Shown here piece after piece: positions 53,922 through 62,396 of a DNA stretch of 64,000 bases (the stretch's first letter is position 1; every line of letters starts with the position of its first letter). The DNA is from Actinomadura luteofluorescens (GTDB lineage Bacteria; Actinomycetota; Actinomycetes; Streptosporangiales; Streptosporangiaceae), in NCBI RefSeq assembly GCF_013409365.1, contig NZ_JACCBA010000001.1, positions 1,426,001 to 1,490,000 of the forward strand, given 5' to 3'. The notes below the pieces were generated by a model that was not told where the DNA came from, searched no databases, and saw only the letters and a program-made list of their open reading frames with translations. Made by a program: the position numbers and the translations under genes.

Positions 53922-54782
53922 TCACGGTGCCCCGTGCCCGGGCTGTGCTCCCGCGCCGTTCCGTGCTCCCGCGCCGTTCCCTGTTCCCGCGCCGTTCCGT
54001 GTTCCCGCGCCGTTCCCTGTTCCGGCGCCCTGCCCGTTGCGGGACCCCGCGCCGGTGCCGTTCGTCCGGGCGTCGGCGGGCGGGACGCCGTCGCCGGGGA
54101 TCACGGTGCCGGGAACGCCGAGGACGCCCGCCGCGCCGGCCGACGCCGCGGCCGACTGCGGGACGGGGCGGATGGTGCCGCCGGGGCGGCCGGGCTCGGT
54201 GGAGAAGAAGGCCGGGTCCTTGGCCTGCTTCATGCCGAGCCCCTCGGCCTTCTTCGACAGCTGCTGCGGGGCCCCCTCGCGGGCGATCTCCTCCTCGTAG
54301 GCCTGGCGCTGCTGCTCCAGCTGCTTGTTGCTCTGCTGGAGCCGCGTCAGCGTGAACGCGTCCTTGGCGAGGACGGTGTTGAGCAGCAGCAGGCTGACCA
54401 GCGCGCCGCCGAGCAGCCCGACGATGAGCAGGACGAACGGGGCGCGCGGCGCGGCCTGCCCGGTGCGCCGCGACGCGGTCGCGCCCTTCGCGGCCTTCGT
54501 GCTCTTGGCCGGCGCGGCCTTCACGGGCGCCGCCTTGACCGGTGCGGCCTTCACGGGCGCGGCCTTCACGGGCGCCGCCTTCACGGACGCTGCCTTGACG
54601 GGCGTCGGCTTCGCGGGCGTCGGCTTCGCGGGCGTCGGCTTCGCGGGCGTCGGCTTGGCGGGCGCCGTCCCGGCGGAGCGGCCCTTCGCCGGCGCGGGCC
54701 TGACCGCGGCGGAACCGTCCGGACGCTCGGGAGCCCTCTTCTTCGGCGCCTTGGTCGGCGGCCGCCTGCTCGTCGTGGTCAT
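53922..54782 (-). CDS. FtsL-like division membrane protein with repeat tails
   Basis: 286 residues. The core looks like FtsL: a membrane helix (about 113-140, [23 protein letters not shown]) followed by a short coiled coil with leucine heptads ([24 protein letters not shown]). Position between rsmH and ftsI supports this. The N-terminal 110 residues are cytoplasmic and made largely of KPTPA and VKAAP pentapeptide repeats; the C-terminal 60 are built of (T/A)(G/R)NGAG repeats outside the cell. ATG 54782 overlaps the rsmH stop (ATGA). FtsL is poorly conserved in sequence, so the name rests on topology and context. Confidence 0.85.
   Translation of the reverse strand: MTTTSRRPPTKAPKKRAPERPDGSAAVRPAPAKGRSAGTAPAKPTPAKPTPAKPTPAKPTPVKAASVKAAPVKAAPVKAAPVKAAPVKAAPAKSTKAAKGATASRRTGQAAPRAPFVLLIVGLLGGALVSLLLLNTVLAKDAFTLTRLQQSNKQLEQQRQAYEEEIAREGAPQQLSKKAEGLGMKQAKDPAFFSTEPGRPGGTIRPVPQSAAASAGAAGVLGVPGTVIPGDGVPPADARTNGTGAGSRNGQGAGTGNGAGTRNGAGTGNGAGARNGAGAQPGHGAP
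53944..54030. repeat. 18-bp tandem coding repeat (NGAG-type)
   Basis: About five in-frame copies of an 18-bp unit resembling GTTCCGTGTTCCCGCGCC near the 3' end of the FtsL-like gene. Alternate copies share the same variants (GTGCTC/GTGTTC against CTGTTC), suggesting a 36-bp higher-order unit. Confidence 0.8.
54513..54666. repeat. 15-bp tandem coding repeats (VKAAP and KPTPA)
   Basis: Two adjacent arrays of 15-bp units in the FtsL-like gene: GCGGCCTTCACGGGC-type (VKAAP, about six copies) followed by GCGGGCGTCGGCTTC-type (KPTPA, four copies, three nearly identical). They read in frame on the minus strand. Confidence 0.8.
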
Positions 54783-55801
54783 GTCGCCTCCCGGACGCGC
54801 TCCGCGGCGCGCATCCGCACCGATCCGGCCCGTGGGTTGGTCGTGGTCTCCTCGTCGGACGCCGTTTCGGCCCCGCGTGTCAGGAGCCGGAACCTCGGCT
54901 CGTGCTCGGGCAGCGGGACCGGCAGCTCCGGCGGGGTCGTGTCGGCCGCCTGGGCGGCGAGGACCTGCTTGGTGATGCGGTCTTCGAGCGAGTGGTACGA
55001 CAGGACGACGACCCGGCCGCCGACCGGGAGCGCGTCCAGAGCGGCGGGCAGCGCCCGGCGCCAGGTGTCGAGCTCGGCGTTCACCTCGATGCGCAGCGCC
55101 TGGAAGGTGCGCTTGGCCGGGTTGCCGCCGGTGCGGCGGGTCGCGGCGGGGATGGAGGTGCGCACCAGGTCGGCGAGCCGCCGGGTGGACTCCAGCGGGG
55201 CGCGCTCGCGCTCCCGGACGATCGCGGCGGCGATGCGCTGGGCGAACCGCTCCTCGCCGTACTCGCGCAGGATGCGGGCGAGCTCGGCGGGCGGGTAGCC
55301 GTTGACGACCTCGGCGGCGGTGAGGCTCTGGGTGCGGTCCATCCGCATGTCGAGGGGGGCGTCGTAGGAGTAGGCGAAGCCGCGGTCGGCCTCGTCGAGC
55401 TGCGGGGAGGACACACCGAGGTCGAACAGGACGGCGTCGACCGCCCGGACGCCGAGCCGGCGCAGCACGGAGGGGATCTCGTCGTAGACGGCGTGCTCCA
55501 GCGTCACCCGGTCGCCGAACGGGGCGAGCCTGCGCGCGGAGCGCTCCAGCGCCGTGGTGTCGCGGTCGAGGCCGATCAGGCGCAGCGCCGGGACGGCCCG
55601 CAGCATCGCCTCGGCGTGACCGCCCATGCCGAGCGTGGCGTCGAGGTACACGGGAGCGCGGCCCGAGACGGACTCGGCCGCGGGGACGAGAAGTTCGAGT
55701 ACGCGGCCGAGCATGACCGGGACGTGCCCGCTGCCGGGCCCCTGGTCGTGCGCCGCGTGGTTCCTTGCGCCGTTCCCCGCTCCGTTCTCCACGCCGTCCA
55801 T
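54779..55801 (-). CDS. rsmH: 16S rRNA (cytosine-1402-N4) methyltransferase
   Basis: 340 residues (MraW). An extra Asn/Gly/Ala-rich N-terminus of about 25 residues precedes [16 protein letters not shown]-binding motif [16 protein letters not shown]; then [31 protein letters not shown], typical of the family; [15 protein letters not shown]; and [24 protein letters not shown] precedes ATG 55801. It begins 245 nt after mraZ; that gap shows no obvious gene. Confidence 0.97.
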   Translation of the reverse strand: MDGVENGAGNGARNHAAHDQGPGSGHVPVMLGRVLELLVPAAESVSGRAPVYLDATLGMGGHAEAMLRAVPALRLIGLDRDTTALERSARRLAPFGDRVTLEHAVYDEIPSVLRRLGVRAVDAVLFDLGVSSPQLDEADRGFAYSYDAPLDMRMDRTQSLTAAEVVNGYPPAELARILREYGEERFAQRIAAAIVRERERAPLESTRRLADLVRTSIPAATRRTGGNPAKRTFQALRIEVNAELDTWRRALPAALDALPVGGRVVVLSYHSLEDRITKQVLAAQAADTTPPELPVPLPEHEPRFRLLTRGAETASDEETTTNPRAGSVRMRAAERVREAT

Positions 55802-56046
55802 GCCTCACCCCCTGTACTGCCACCTCGCTCGCGGACTGTGTGGCATCGCCGGACCGGACCGTCCCGCGCCCCCGGCGGCGGCCTCGCCCGGCCAGGTCCC
55901 CATCCGCTGCCCTGGAGGAAGATCACCGCGTTGCCCGCGGGGGGTCGCCGTCTGGCACCGGGGAAGCTGCGCCAGCTGACTGGAGAGCGGCTGGAGACCT
56001 GGCCGAACGTGGGCCAGTGCCGGTCAACGGACCGACGAGTCGTATC

Positions 56047-56478
56047 TCAGAGAATCCCTGGCAACACCTCCTCCGAGACGTCGGAGAAGGTCTGCTCCTC
56101 CTGCTCCAGGTAGGTCTCCCAGGCCTGGGTGTCCCAGATCTCCAGACGCGTGTTGGCCCCGATGACCGTGCAGTCGCGGGTGAGACCCGCGTACTTGCGC
56201 AGCGGCGGGGGAATCGTGACGCGGCCCTGCTTGTCGGGCACCTCGTCGGAGGCGCTGGCGAAGAAGACCCGGCTGTAGCTCCGGACCGTCTTCTCGGTGA
56301 CCGGCGCGGCACGCAGAGCCTCGGTAATCCGCTGGAACTCCGCCATAGGGAAGACGTACAGGCAGCGTTCCTGGCCCTTCGTGATCACCAATCCCCCCGA
56401 CAGCTCCTCGCGGTACTTCGCCGGCAGGAACAGTCGTCCCTTGTCGTCGAGGCGCGGCGAGTGGGTGCCGAGAAACAC
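56047..56478 (-). CDS. mraZ: Transcriptional regulator MraZ
   Basis: 143 residues, the standard length, from GTG 56478, which follows the strong site GGGAGGTGG. Two AbrB-like swapped-hairpin repeats are visible: [23 protein letters not shown] and the second half with [24 protein letters not shown]. MraZ forms ring-shaped oligomers and represses the dcw promoter by binding short direct repeats. It is the first gene of the cluster and directly follows a matching repeat array, so autoregulation is likely. Confidence 0.97.
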   Translation of the reverse strand: MFLGTHSPRLDDKGRLFLPAKYREELSGGLVITKGQERCLYVFPMAEFQRITEALRAAPVTEKTVRSYSRVFFASASDEVPDKQGRVTIPPPLRKYAGLTRDCTVIGANTRLEIWDTQAWETYLEQEEQTFSDVSEEVLPGIL

Positions 56479-56852
56479 CGGGCCCCACCTCCCGCGCCGC
56501 ATGGGGCGCTACCGCCCCCCACGGCGCCCCACTCTACTCCACTCTTCCCCACCGTCAACAAGAAAAACACCGTCCACGCGCCGTTTTCTGCGACGAAATC
56601 GCAGGTCAACGGGGGTGGTGTGGAGTGGGGCCCAGCGGCGCCCCTCAGCGCGCCGCACCGGCACGAGCCGGTCCGCAACGCCCCCGCGCGAGGGCACGGC
56701 ACGGTCCTGAGGGACGGGGTGGAGTGAAGTGGTGCGTTGCGCGCGTCGTTTGTCGTCGTCCCTGTGGAGCACAATTGGCTCGCGTTCCACATGAACATCG
56801 CAGGGGGCGTTCCAACGACGTACTGTCGTTTGGAACGGCTGAGGAGGGTTTG
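56479..56852. other. Divergent promoter region mraZ / moxR
   Basis: 374 bp shared by the division cluster (leftward) and the moxR operon (rightward). Beyond the MraZ-type repeats it contains a 6-bp-stem hairpin CTGCGA/TCGCAG at 56588-56604 within an AT-richer patch. No gene is seen. The moxR promoter probably lies within the 56740-56840 stretch. Confidence 0.5.
56507..56558 (-). promoter_or_regulatory. mraZ promoter overlapped by a 10-bp-periodic GTGGGG array (MraZ box)
   Basis: On the minus strand GTGGGG, GTGGAG, GTGGGG and GTGGGG begin at 56552, 56542, 56532 and 56522, exactly 10 bp apart with 4-nt spacers; a weaker GTAGCG follows at 56512. A promoter TTGACG (56558-56553), 16 nt, TAGAGT (56536-56531) lies in the same stretch, so a bound MraZ ring would cover it. 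Confidence 0.85.
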
Positions 56853-57932
56853 GTGGCAGTAGGCACGCACGGCGAGTCGTTCATGGAGACCGACCCCCCG
56901 GCATCCCACCCGGCCCGGCGCGGCGGCCGTGACGCCGGGGGCGACGCCGGGGGCCGTGACGCGGGCCGTGGCGGCGCGGGCGGCGGGCTCGACGGGCTCG
57001 CCCACGTCGCGAACAAGATCCGCGACGCCGTGGAGTCGGTGATCGAGGGCAAGCCCTCGGCGGTGCGGCTCGCGCTGACGGTGCTGCTCGCGGAGGGGCA
57101 CCTGCTCATCGAGGACGTGCCCGGCGTCGGCAAGACGATGCTCGCCAAGGCGCTCGCGCGCTCGGTCGACTGCTCGGTGCGGCGCGTCCAGTTCACGCCC
57201 GACCTGCTGCCGAGCGACATCACCGGGGTCAGCGCCTACAACCAGGAGCGGCGCGAGTTCGAGTTCAAGCCGGGCCCGGTGTTCGCCAACATCGTGGTCG
57301 GCGACGAGATCAACCGGGCGTCCCCGAAGACGCAGTCCGCGCTGCTGGAGTGCATGGAGGAGCGCCAGGTCACCGTCGACGGCACCACCTACGCCCTGGA
57401 GCCGCCCTTCATGGTCATCTCCACGCAGAACCCGGTGGAGATGGAGGGGACCTATCCGCTGCCCGAGGCGCAGCGCGACCGGTTCACCGCCCGCATCTCG
57501 ATGGGCTACCCCGACCCCGCCGCCGAACTGGAGATGCTCGAGACGCACGGCGAGACGTCCCCGCTCGACCGGCTCACCCCCGTCGCCCACGCCGCCGACG
57601 TCCGCGACCTCATCGAGGTGGTGCGGGCCCAGCACGTCGCGCCGGCGGTGCGGCAGTACGCCATCGACCTCGTCTCCGCCACCCGCAGGCATCCGGATCT
57701 GCGGCTCGGCGCGTCCCCCCGGGCGACCCTGCACCTGGTGCGGGCCGCGCGGGCCTACGCCGCGCTCGACGACCGCGACTACGTCGTCCCCGACGACGTC
57801 CAGGACCTCGCCGTCCCCGTCCTCGCGCACCGGCTGCTGCCGACCGCCGAGGCGCAGGTGCAGCGCCGCCTCCCCGAGCAGGTGGTCGCCGATCTGGTGA
57901 AGCGCCTGCCGGTGCCCTCCCCCGGCAGGTGA
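56853..57932 (+). CDS. MoxR-family AAA+ ATPase
   Basis: 359 residues. A variable Gly/Asp/Arg-rich start is followed by the AAA+ core: Walker A GVPGVGKTMLAKAL, Walker B GDEINRASPKTQSALLECMEE, the MEERQVTVDG loop, sensor STQNPVEMEGTYPLPEAQRDRF, and a C-terminal lid with RHPDLRLGASPRATL. MoxR ATPases act as chaperones that mature partner proteins, often with DUF58 and VWA proteins. GAGGAGG lies 5 nt before GTG 56853. It starts an operon with DUF58 and transglutaminase genes. Confidence 0.94.
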   Translation: MAVGTHGESFMETDPPASHPARRGGRDAGGDAGGRDAGRGGAGGGLDGLAHVANKIRDAVESVIEGKPSAVRLALTVLLAEGHLLIEDVPGVGKTMLAKALARSVDCSVRRVQFTPDLLPSDITGVSAYNQERREFEFKPGPVFANIVVGDEINRASPKTQSALLECMEERQVTVDGTTYALEPPFMVISTQNPVEMEGTYPLPEAQRDRFTARISMGYPDPAAELEMLETHGETSPLDRLTPVAHAADVRDLIEVVRAQHVAPAVRQYAIDLVSATRRHPDLRLGASPRATLHLVRAARAYAALDDRDYVVPDDVQDLAVPVLAHRLLPTAEAQVQRRLPEQVVADLVKRLPVPSPGR

Positions 57933-57935
57933 GGG

Positions 57936-59204
57936 GTGCGACGGGCGCTGGCCGGCCTCACCACGCGCGGGCGGTCGTTCGTGGCCGCCGGGGCGACCGC
58001 GATCGTCTGCGCGGTGGCGCTCGGGGAGCGCGACCTGCTCCGCGCCGGCGTGCTCGTGCTGGCGCTGCCCCTGCTGTGCACGATCGCGGTGGCGCGGACG
58101 CGGTACCGGCTGGCCTGCGCGCGGCGGCTGGAGCCGGCGCGGCTGCCGGTCGGCCACGAGTCCCGCGTCGACCTGCGGCTGGAGAACGTGTCGCGGCTGC
58201 CGAGCGGGCTGCTGATGGTGGAGGACCGGGTCCCCTACGCGCTCGGCGGGCGGGCCCGGTTCGTGCTGGAGCGGATCGAGCCGCACGCGTTCCGTGAGCT
58301 CGGCTACCGGATCCGCTCGGACGTGCGCGGGCGCTACCGGGTGGGGCCGCTGACCGTCCGGCTCGCCGACCCGTTCGGGATGGTGGAGCTGGTCCGCTCG
58401 TTCAGCCTGTCCGACACGCTCACGGTGACGCCGACGATCGTGCCGCTGCCGCCGGGCCGGCTGTCGGGCGCGTGGACGGGCGGCGGCGACAGCGTGGCCC
58501 GCGCGGTCTCCGCGGCGGGCGAGGACGACGTGGCCCCGCGCGAGTACCGGCACGGCGACGACCTGCGCCGCGTGCACTGGCGGTCCACCGCCCGGCACGG
58601 GGAGCTGATGGTGCGGCGCGAGGAGCAGCACTTCCAGAGCAGCGGCACCCTCTTCCTCGACACCCGCCGCTCCGCGCACTGGGGCGACGGGCCGGCCGGC
58701 TCCTTCGAGCAGGCCGTGTCGGCGGCCGCGTCGATCGGCGTCCACCTCGTCCGGACGGGGATGGGCCTGCGGTACGTCACCGACGGCGGGGAGACGCTGC
58801 CGTCCGGGCCCTCCGAGGGCGCCTTCGAGGGGCTCCTGCTCGACGCGCTGGCCGTCGCCCGCCGGTCCAAGGGCGGCTCGCTGTCGGCGGGGCTGGCCGC
58901 GCTGCGCGGCCGCGGCGCGGGCCGGGAGGGCGACGGCCTGGTCGTCGGGGTGTTCGGCGTGCTGTCGGACGAGGAGGCCCGCGCGGTCGCCGCGGCCCGG
59001 CGCGGCACCGGCACGTGCGTCGCGGTGCTCCTGCGGGGCGGGCCCGAAGACGTCACACCGCAGGACGGCGGGACGGCCGCGGGTCTGCTGCGCGCGGGCG
59101 GCTGGCGGGTGCTGGCCGTCCGATCCGCGGCGGAGCTCGCCGGGGCGTGGGCGCGGGCAGGCAAGGCGGGCGAGGATTTCGTGTCAGGGGCAGCGCGTGA
59201 GTAA
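57936..59204 (+). CDS. DUF58 membrane-associated protein
   Basis: 422 residues. Two N-terminal membrane helices (about 12-50), a beta-rich middle (RLEPARLPVGHESRVDLRLEN), then the DUF58 hallmark REYRHGDDLRRVHWRSTARHGELMVRREE. The C-terminal part resembles a VWA-like fold. DUF58 proteins are encoded next to MoxR and are its presumed clients; their biochemical role is unknown. GTG 57936 starts 3 nt after the moxR stop. Confidence 0.92.
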   Translation: MRRALAGLTTRGRSFVAAGATAIVCAVALGERDLLRAGVLVLALPLLCTIAVARTRYRLACARRLEPARLPVGHESRVDLRLENVSRLPSGLLMVEDRVPYALGGRARFVLERIEPHAFRELGYRIRSDVRGRYRVGPLTVRLADPFGMVELVRSFSLSDTLTVTPTIVPLPPGRLSGAWTGGGDSVARAVSAAGEDDVAPREYRHGDDLRRVHWRSTARHGELMVRREEQHFQSSGTLFLDTRRSAHWGDGPAGSFEQAVSAAASIGVHLVRTGMGLRYVTDGGETLPSGPSEGAFEGLLLDALAVARRSKGGSLSAGLAALRGRGAGREGDGLVVGVFGVLSDEEARAVAAARRGTGTCVAVLLRGGPEDVTPQDGGTAAGLLRAGGWRVLAVRSAAELAGAWARAGKAGEDFVSGAARE

Positions 59205-59213
59205 GGGCAGTGC

Positions 59214-61763
59214 ATGAGGGTCCGGATGACGGTGATGGCCGGGCTGGCGACGCTCGCCGGTTCGCTCGGGCTGTACCCGCTGTTCGAGAACGCGGGCTGG
59301 TTCTGGGCGGGGTTCGGCGCGGTGCTGGCCGTGTCCGGCGGCGGTCTGCTGGCGCGGCGCCTGCGCATGCCCGCTCCGATCGGCCTGCTGTTCGGGCTGG
59401 CGGCGCTCCTGCTGTACCTCAACCTCGCGTTCGCCGGCGGCGAGGCGTGGCTCGGAGTCGTCCCGTCCCCGGAGTCGCTGCGGCGCCTCGGCGAGCTCGC
59501 GGACGAGGGCTGGCGGGCCGCCAACCGGTACGCGGCGCCCGTCCCGCTCGTCCCCGGCATCTCGATGCTGGCCGCCGCGGGCATCGGCCTGGTCGCCGTC
59601 CTGGTGGACCTGCTGGCCGTGCGGCTGCGCCGCGCCGCGCCCGCCGGGCTGCCGCTGCTGGCCATGTACAGCGTGCCCGCGGCGATCCGCGAGGACGGTG
59701 TCGGCTGGCTCGCCTTCGGCGTCGGCGCGTTCGCCTTCCTCGCCCTGCTCATGGCCGACTCCCGCGAGCAGGTCGGCGGCTGGGGCCGGACGGTGACGAC
59801 GCGCCGCCGACCCCGGGAGGTGCCGCTGGCGGGATCACAGCCGCCGCCCGGGGACCCCGCCGACCGGCCCGACTCCTCGGCCCTGGCGGCCAGCGGCCGC
59901 CGGATCGCGGCCGGCACGGTCGCCGTCGCGGTGCTGCTGCCGGCGGCGGTGCCGGGCCTGCACCCGCGCGGCGTGTTCGGCGTCGGCGGCGGCTCCGGCC
60001 GGGGCACGCAGACCGTGACGACGCCCGACCCGCTGGTCAGCCTGAAGCGGGAGCTGACCCGGCTGGACGACTCGACCGTCCTGACCTACCGCAGCGACGC
60101 CCCCGAGAGCCCCGGCTACCTGCGCCTCTACGCCCTCGACCGGTTCGACGGGGACCGGTGGACCTACAGCCCGCTGAAGAGCAGCGCCAAGGACCGGCTG
60201 AGCGGCGACCGCGCCCTGCCCGCCCCGCCGGGGCTGACGGTCGCGCCCTCGCGCGAGGTGACGACCGAGGTGCGGGTGCGGCCGGAGGTCAGGAACATGA
60301 CGTTCCTGCCGGTGCCGTACGCCCCGGCCAAAGTGTCGATCAAGGGCGACTGGCGGGTGCACGGCCCGTCGCTGATGATCTACTCGCTGCGCGACTCGGC
60401 GGGCGGTCGCTCCTACACCGTCAAGAGCCTGCTCCCGCAGCCGACCCCGGGCCAGCTCGCGGGCGCCGGGCCCTACCCGCCCGAGGTCGTCGCCCACTAC
60501 ACGGCGGTGCCCAAGAACGTCCCGCCGCAGGTCCGGAAGCTCGCCGCGGACGTCACCGCCGGGTCGGCGACCGCGTTCACCCAGGCCGTGCGGCTGCAGC
60601 GCTGGTTCACCATGTCCGGCGGGTTCAGCTACGACCTGACCGCGCCCGCGCCCCAGCACGGCAGCGACCTCGTCGACTTCCTGCTGCACAGCAAGCGCGG
60701 CTACTGCGAGCAGTTCGCCGCCGCGATGGCGCTGATGGCGCGGATCCTCGGCATCCCGTCGCGGGTCGCGATGGGCTACACGCCGGGCAGCGAGGAGAAG
60801 CCCGGCGAGTGGGTGGTGCGGTCGCGCGACGCGCACGCGTGGCCCGAACTGTACTTCGAGGGCTCGGGATGGGTGCGCTTCGAACCCACGCCGAGCGGCG
60901 CCGCCGGGCAGGGCACCGCCCTCGCCCCCGCCTACAGCCAGCCCGAGGTCAGCACCGGCGGCGGGCCGGAGGACGAGGCCACGCGGGCGCCGGACCCCTC
61001 GTCCCCGGACGCGGGCTCGACCGCCGCGCCCGCCGGCCCCCGGCACCGCAACGACGAGGGCGCGGGCGACGCGACCGGCGCCCAGGAGGACGACGGCAGC
61101 GGGTTCTCCACGGCGGGGTGGCTCGCCGGAGTCCTGCTGGTGCTGCTGCTGACGGCCGTGCCGATGACGCTGCGGATCCTCACCCGGTGGCGCCGCTGGG
61201 CGGCCCTTGCGCCGTCGCCCACCGGGACGACGATGCCCGCACGGCGGACGCCCGCCCCCGATCAGGCCTGGAAGGTGAAACCCGCGCGGCGAGGGCGGGA
61301 ACCCGACCCGGCCGGGACTTCGGGGCCCGCGCTCGGGACGCGGGGGCCGGATCCGGCCGGGGTGGCGCACGCCGCCTGGCAGGAGATGCGCGAGGACACG
61401 CTCGACTACGGCCTGGAATGGCGGGCCAGCGACTCCCCGCGCGCCACCGCCCGCCGGCTCGGCGAGCTGCTGGAGTTGGACGCGCCGAGCCTGCAGGCCC
61501 TCAACCGGATCGCTCGCGCCGAGGAACTGGCGCGCTACTCGCGGACCCGCCCCGCGGAACCCGCCGAGCAGCTGCGCGCCGACGTGCGGACCGTCCGGGA
61601 GGCGTTCGCCGCGTCCGTGGGGCGCCGGACCCGGTGGCGCGCCCGTCTGCTGCCGCCTTCGACGATGGCGCAGACCCGCACCGCGCTCCGGACCGCCACC
61701 AACCGCGCCCTCGACGTCACCGCCCGCGTGAACGACCTACCGTCGCGCCTCCGCCGCAGGTAG
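59214..61763 (+). CDS. TgpA-type membrane transglutaminase-like protein
   Basis: 849 residues. The N-terminal part holds several membrane helices (to about residue 250), then an extracellular transglutaminase-like core with catalytic Cys498 in RGYCEQFAAAMALMAR and His541 in RDAHAWPELYFE. A disordered Pro/Gly/Asp-rich stretch, another membrane helix (LAGVLLVLLLTAVPMTLRIL) and a C-terminal DUF4129-like cytoplasmic helical domain follow. It probably modifies or crosslinks extracellular proteins or acts as a protease. It is coupled with MoxR and DUF58, a frequent trio in actinobacteria. ATG 59214 begins 9 nt after the DUF58 stop. Confidence 0.92.
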   Translation: MRVRMTVMAGLATLAGSLGLYPLFENAGWFWAGFGAVLAVSGGGLLARRLRMPAPIGLLFGLAALLLYLNLAFAGGEAWLGVVPSPESLRRLGELADEGWRAANRYAAPVPLVPGISMLAAAGIGLVAVLVDLLAVRLRRAAPAGLPLLAMYSVPAAIREDGVGWLAFGVGAFAFLALLMADSREQVGGWGRTVTTRRRPREVPLAGSQPPPGDPADRPDSSALAASGRRIAAGTVAVAVLLPAAVPGLHPRGVFGVGGGSGRGTQTVTTPDPLVSLKRELTRLDDSTVLTYRSDAPESPGYLRLYALDRFDGDRWTYSPLKSSAKDRLSGDRALPAPPGLTVAPSREVTTEVRVRPEVRNMTFLPVPYAPAKVSIKGDWRVHGPSLMIYSLRDSAGGRSYTVKSLLPQPTPGQLAGAGPYPPEVVAHYTAVPKNVPPQVRKLAADVTAGSATAFTQAVRLQRWFTMSGGFSYDLTAPAPQHGSDLVDFLLHSKRGYCEQFAAAMALMARILGIPSRVAMGYTPGSEEKPGEWVVRSRDAHAWPELYFEGSGWVRFEPTPSGAAGQGTALAPAYSQPEVSTGGGPEDEATRAPDPSSPDAGSTAAPAGPRHRNDEGAGDATGAQEDDGSGFSTAGWLAGVLLVLLLTAVPMTLRILTRWRRWAALAPSPTGTTMPARRTPAPDQAWKVKPARRGREPDPAGTSGPALGTRGPDPAGVAHAAWQEMREDTLDYGLEWRASDSPRATARRLGELLELDAPSLQALNRIARAEELARYSRTRPAEPAEQLRADVRTVREAFAASVGRRTRWRARLLPPSTMAQTRTALRTATNRALDVTARVNDLPSRLRRR

Positions 61764-61790
61764 GCGCCACACCCGCCCCCGGACACACGT

Positions 61791-61833
61791 TCGTCCCGGC
61801 CTCGCGGTCAGATCCCGCATACGGCCGGGACGA
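61791..61833. terminator. Hairpin between convergent genes
   Basis: TCGTCCCGGCC (61791-61801) is a perfect 11-bp complement of GGCCGGGACGA (61823-61833), with a 21-nt loop. It separates the transglutaminase gene from the DUF3040 gene. Confidence 0.62.
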
Positions 61834-61856
61834 GTCGTCTCGTCACGACGACGGCG

Positions 61857-62249
61857 TCAGTCACCCTCGGTGCGGCGTCGCCAGCGTTCCTCCATGCGCT
61901 CCATGAAGCCGGCCTTGGCGGGACGCGCCTGCCGGCCGCCTCCGCGCGCGGGCTCGTTGCCGATGCCCGCCATCCGCTTCCAACTCGTCAGCGCCCACAC
62001 GCAGCACACGACCATCAGCAGGAATCCCGTCACGCTGATGGCGATCGTGACCGTGCCCTTGTTGATCACGAGACCGGCCATCAGGGCGCACACGCCCACC
62101 ACGAAGCCGAGGGCCGCCTTGACGATCCGGCGCTTGTAATGGACCTGGGGGTTGGTCGAGCGAACCGCGTGAGCGAACTTGGGATCCTCGGCGTACAACG
62201 CCGATTCGATCTGTTCGAGCATGCGCTGCTCGTGCTCAGAGAGCGGCAC
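61857..62249 (-). CDS. DUF3040 membrane protein
   Basis: 130 residues from GTG 62249, preceded by TGGGAGGTGCC. The family start PLSEHEQRMLEQIESALYAEDPKFAHAVR is present, followed by two membrane helices (about 55-100) and a basic C-terminal tail (RPAKAGFMERMEERWRRR). DUF3040 proteins are found near division or cell-wall genes in actinobacteria; the function is unknown. A longer in-frame ATG at 62306 lacks a site. Confidence 0.93.
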   Translation of the reverse strand: MPLSEHEQRMLEQIESALYAEDPKFAHAVRSTNPQVHYKRRIVKAALGFVVGVCALMAGLVINKGTVTIAISVTGFLLMVVCCVWALTSWKRMAGIGNEPARGGGRQARPAKAGFMERMEERWRRRTEGD

Positions 62250-62396
62250 GGCACCTCCCAGCGACAGCTCCGCGACGGAGTATCCGATGCGGGACGCGAA
62301 CGTCAACGGTGATATGCCCAGAATACGAGGACTCTCGAGCGTACGAAAGCGAACGGCCCGCCGAGGGCCCGGCGCCGGTCACCTCACAGCCTTCTT

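Noticed and set aside
49916..54355. A 1479-codon open frame antisense to murE, the PBP and part of the FtsL-like gene
   Set aside because: A shadow frame covering several certain genes on the opposite strand, without recognisable domains.
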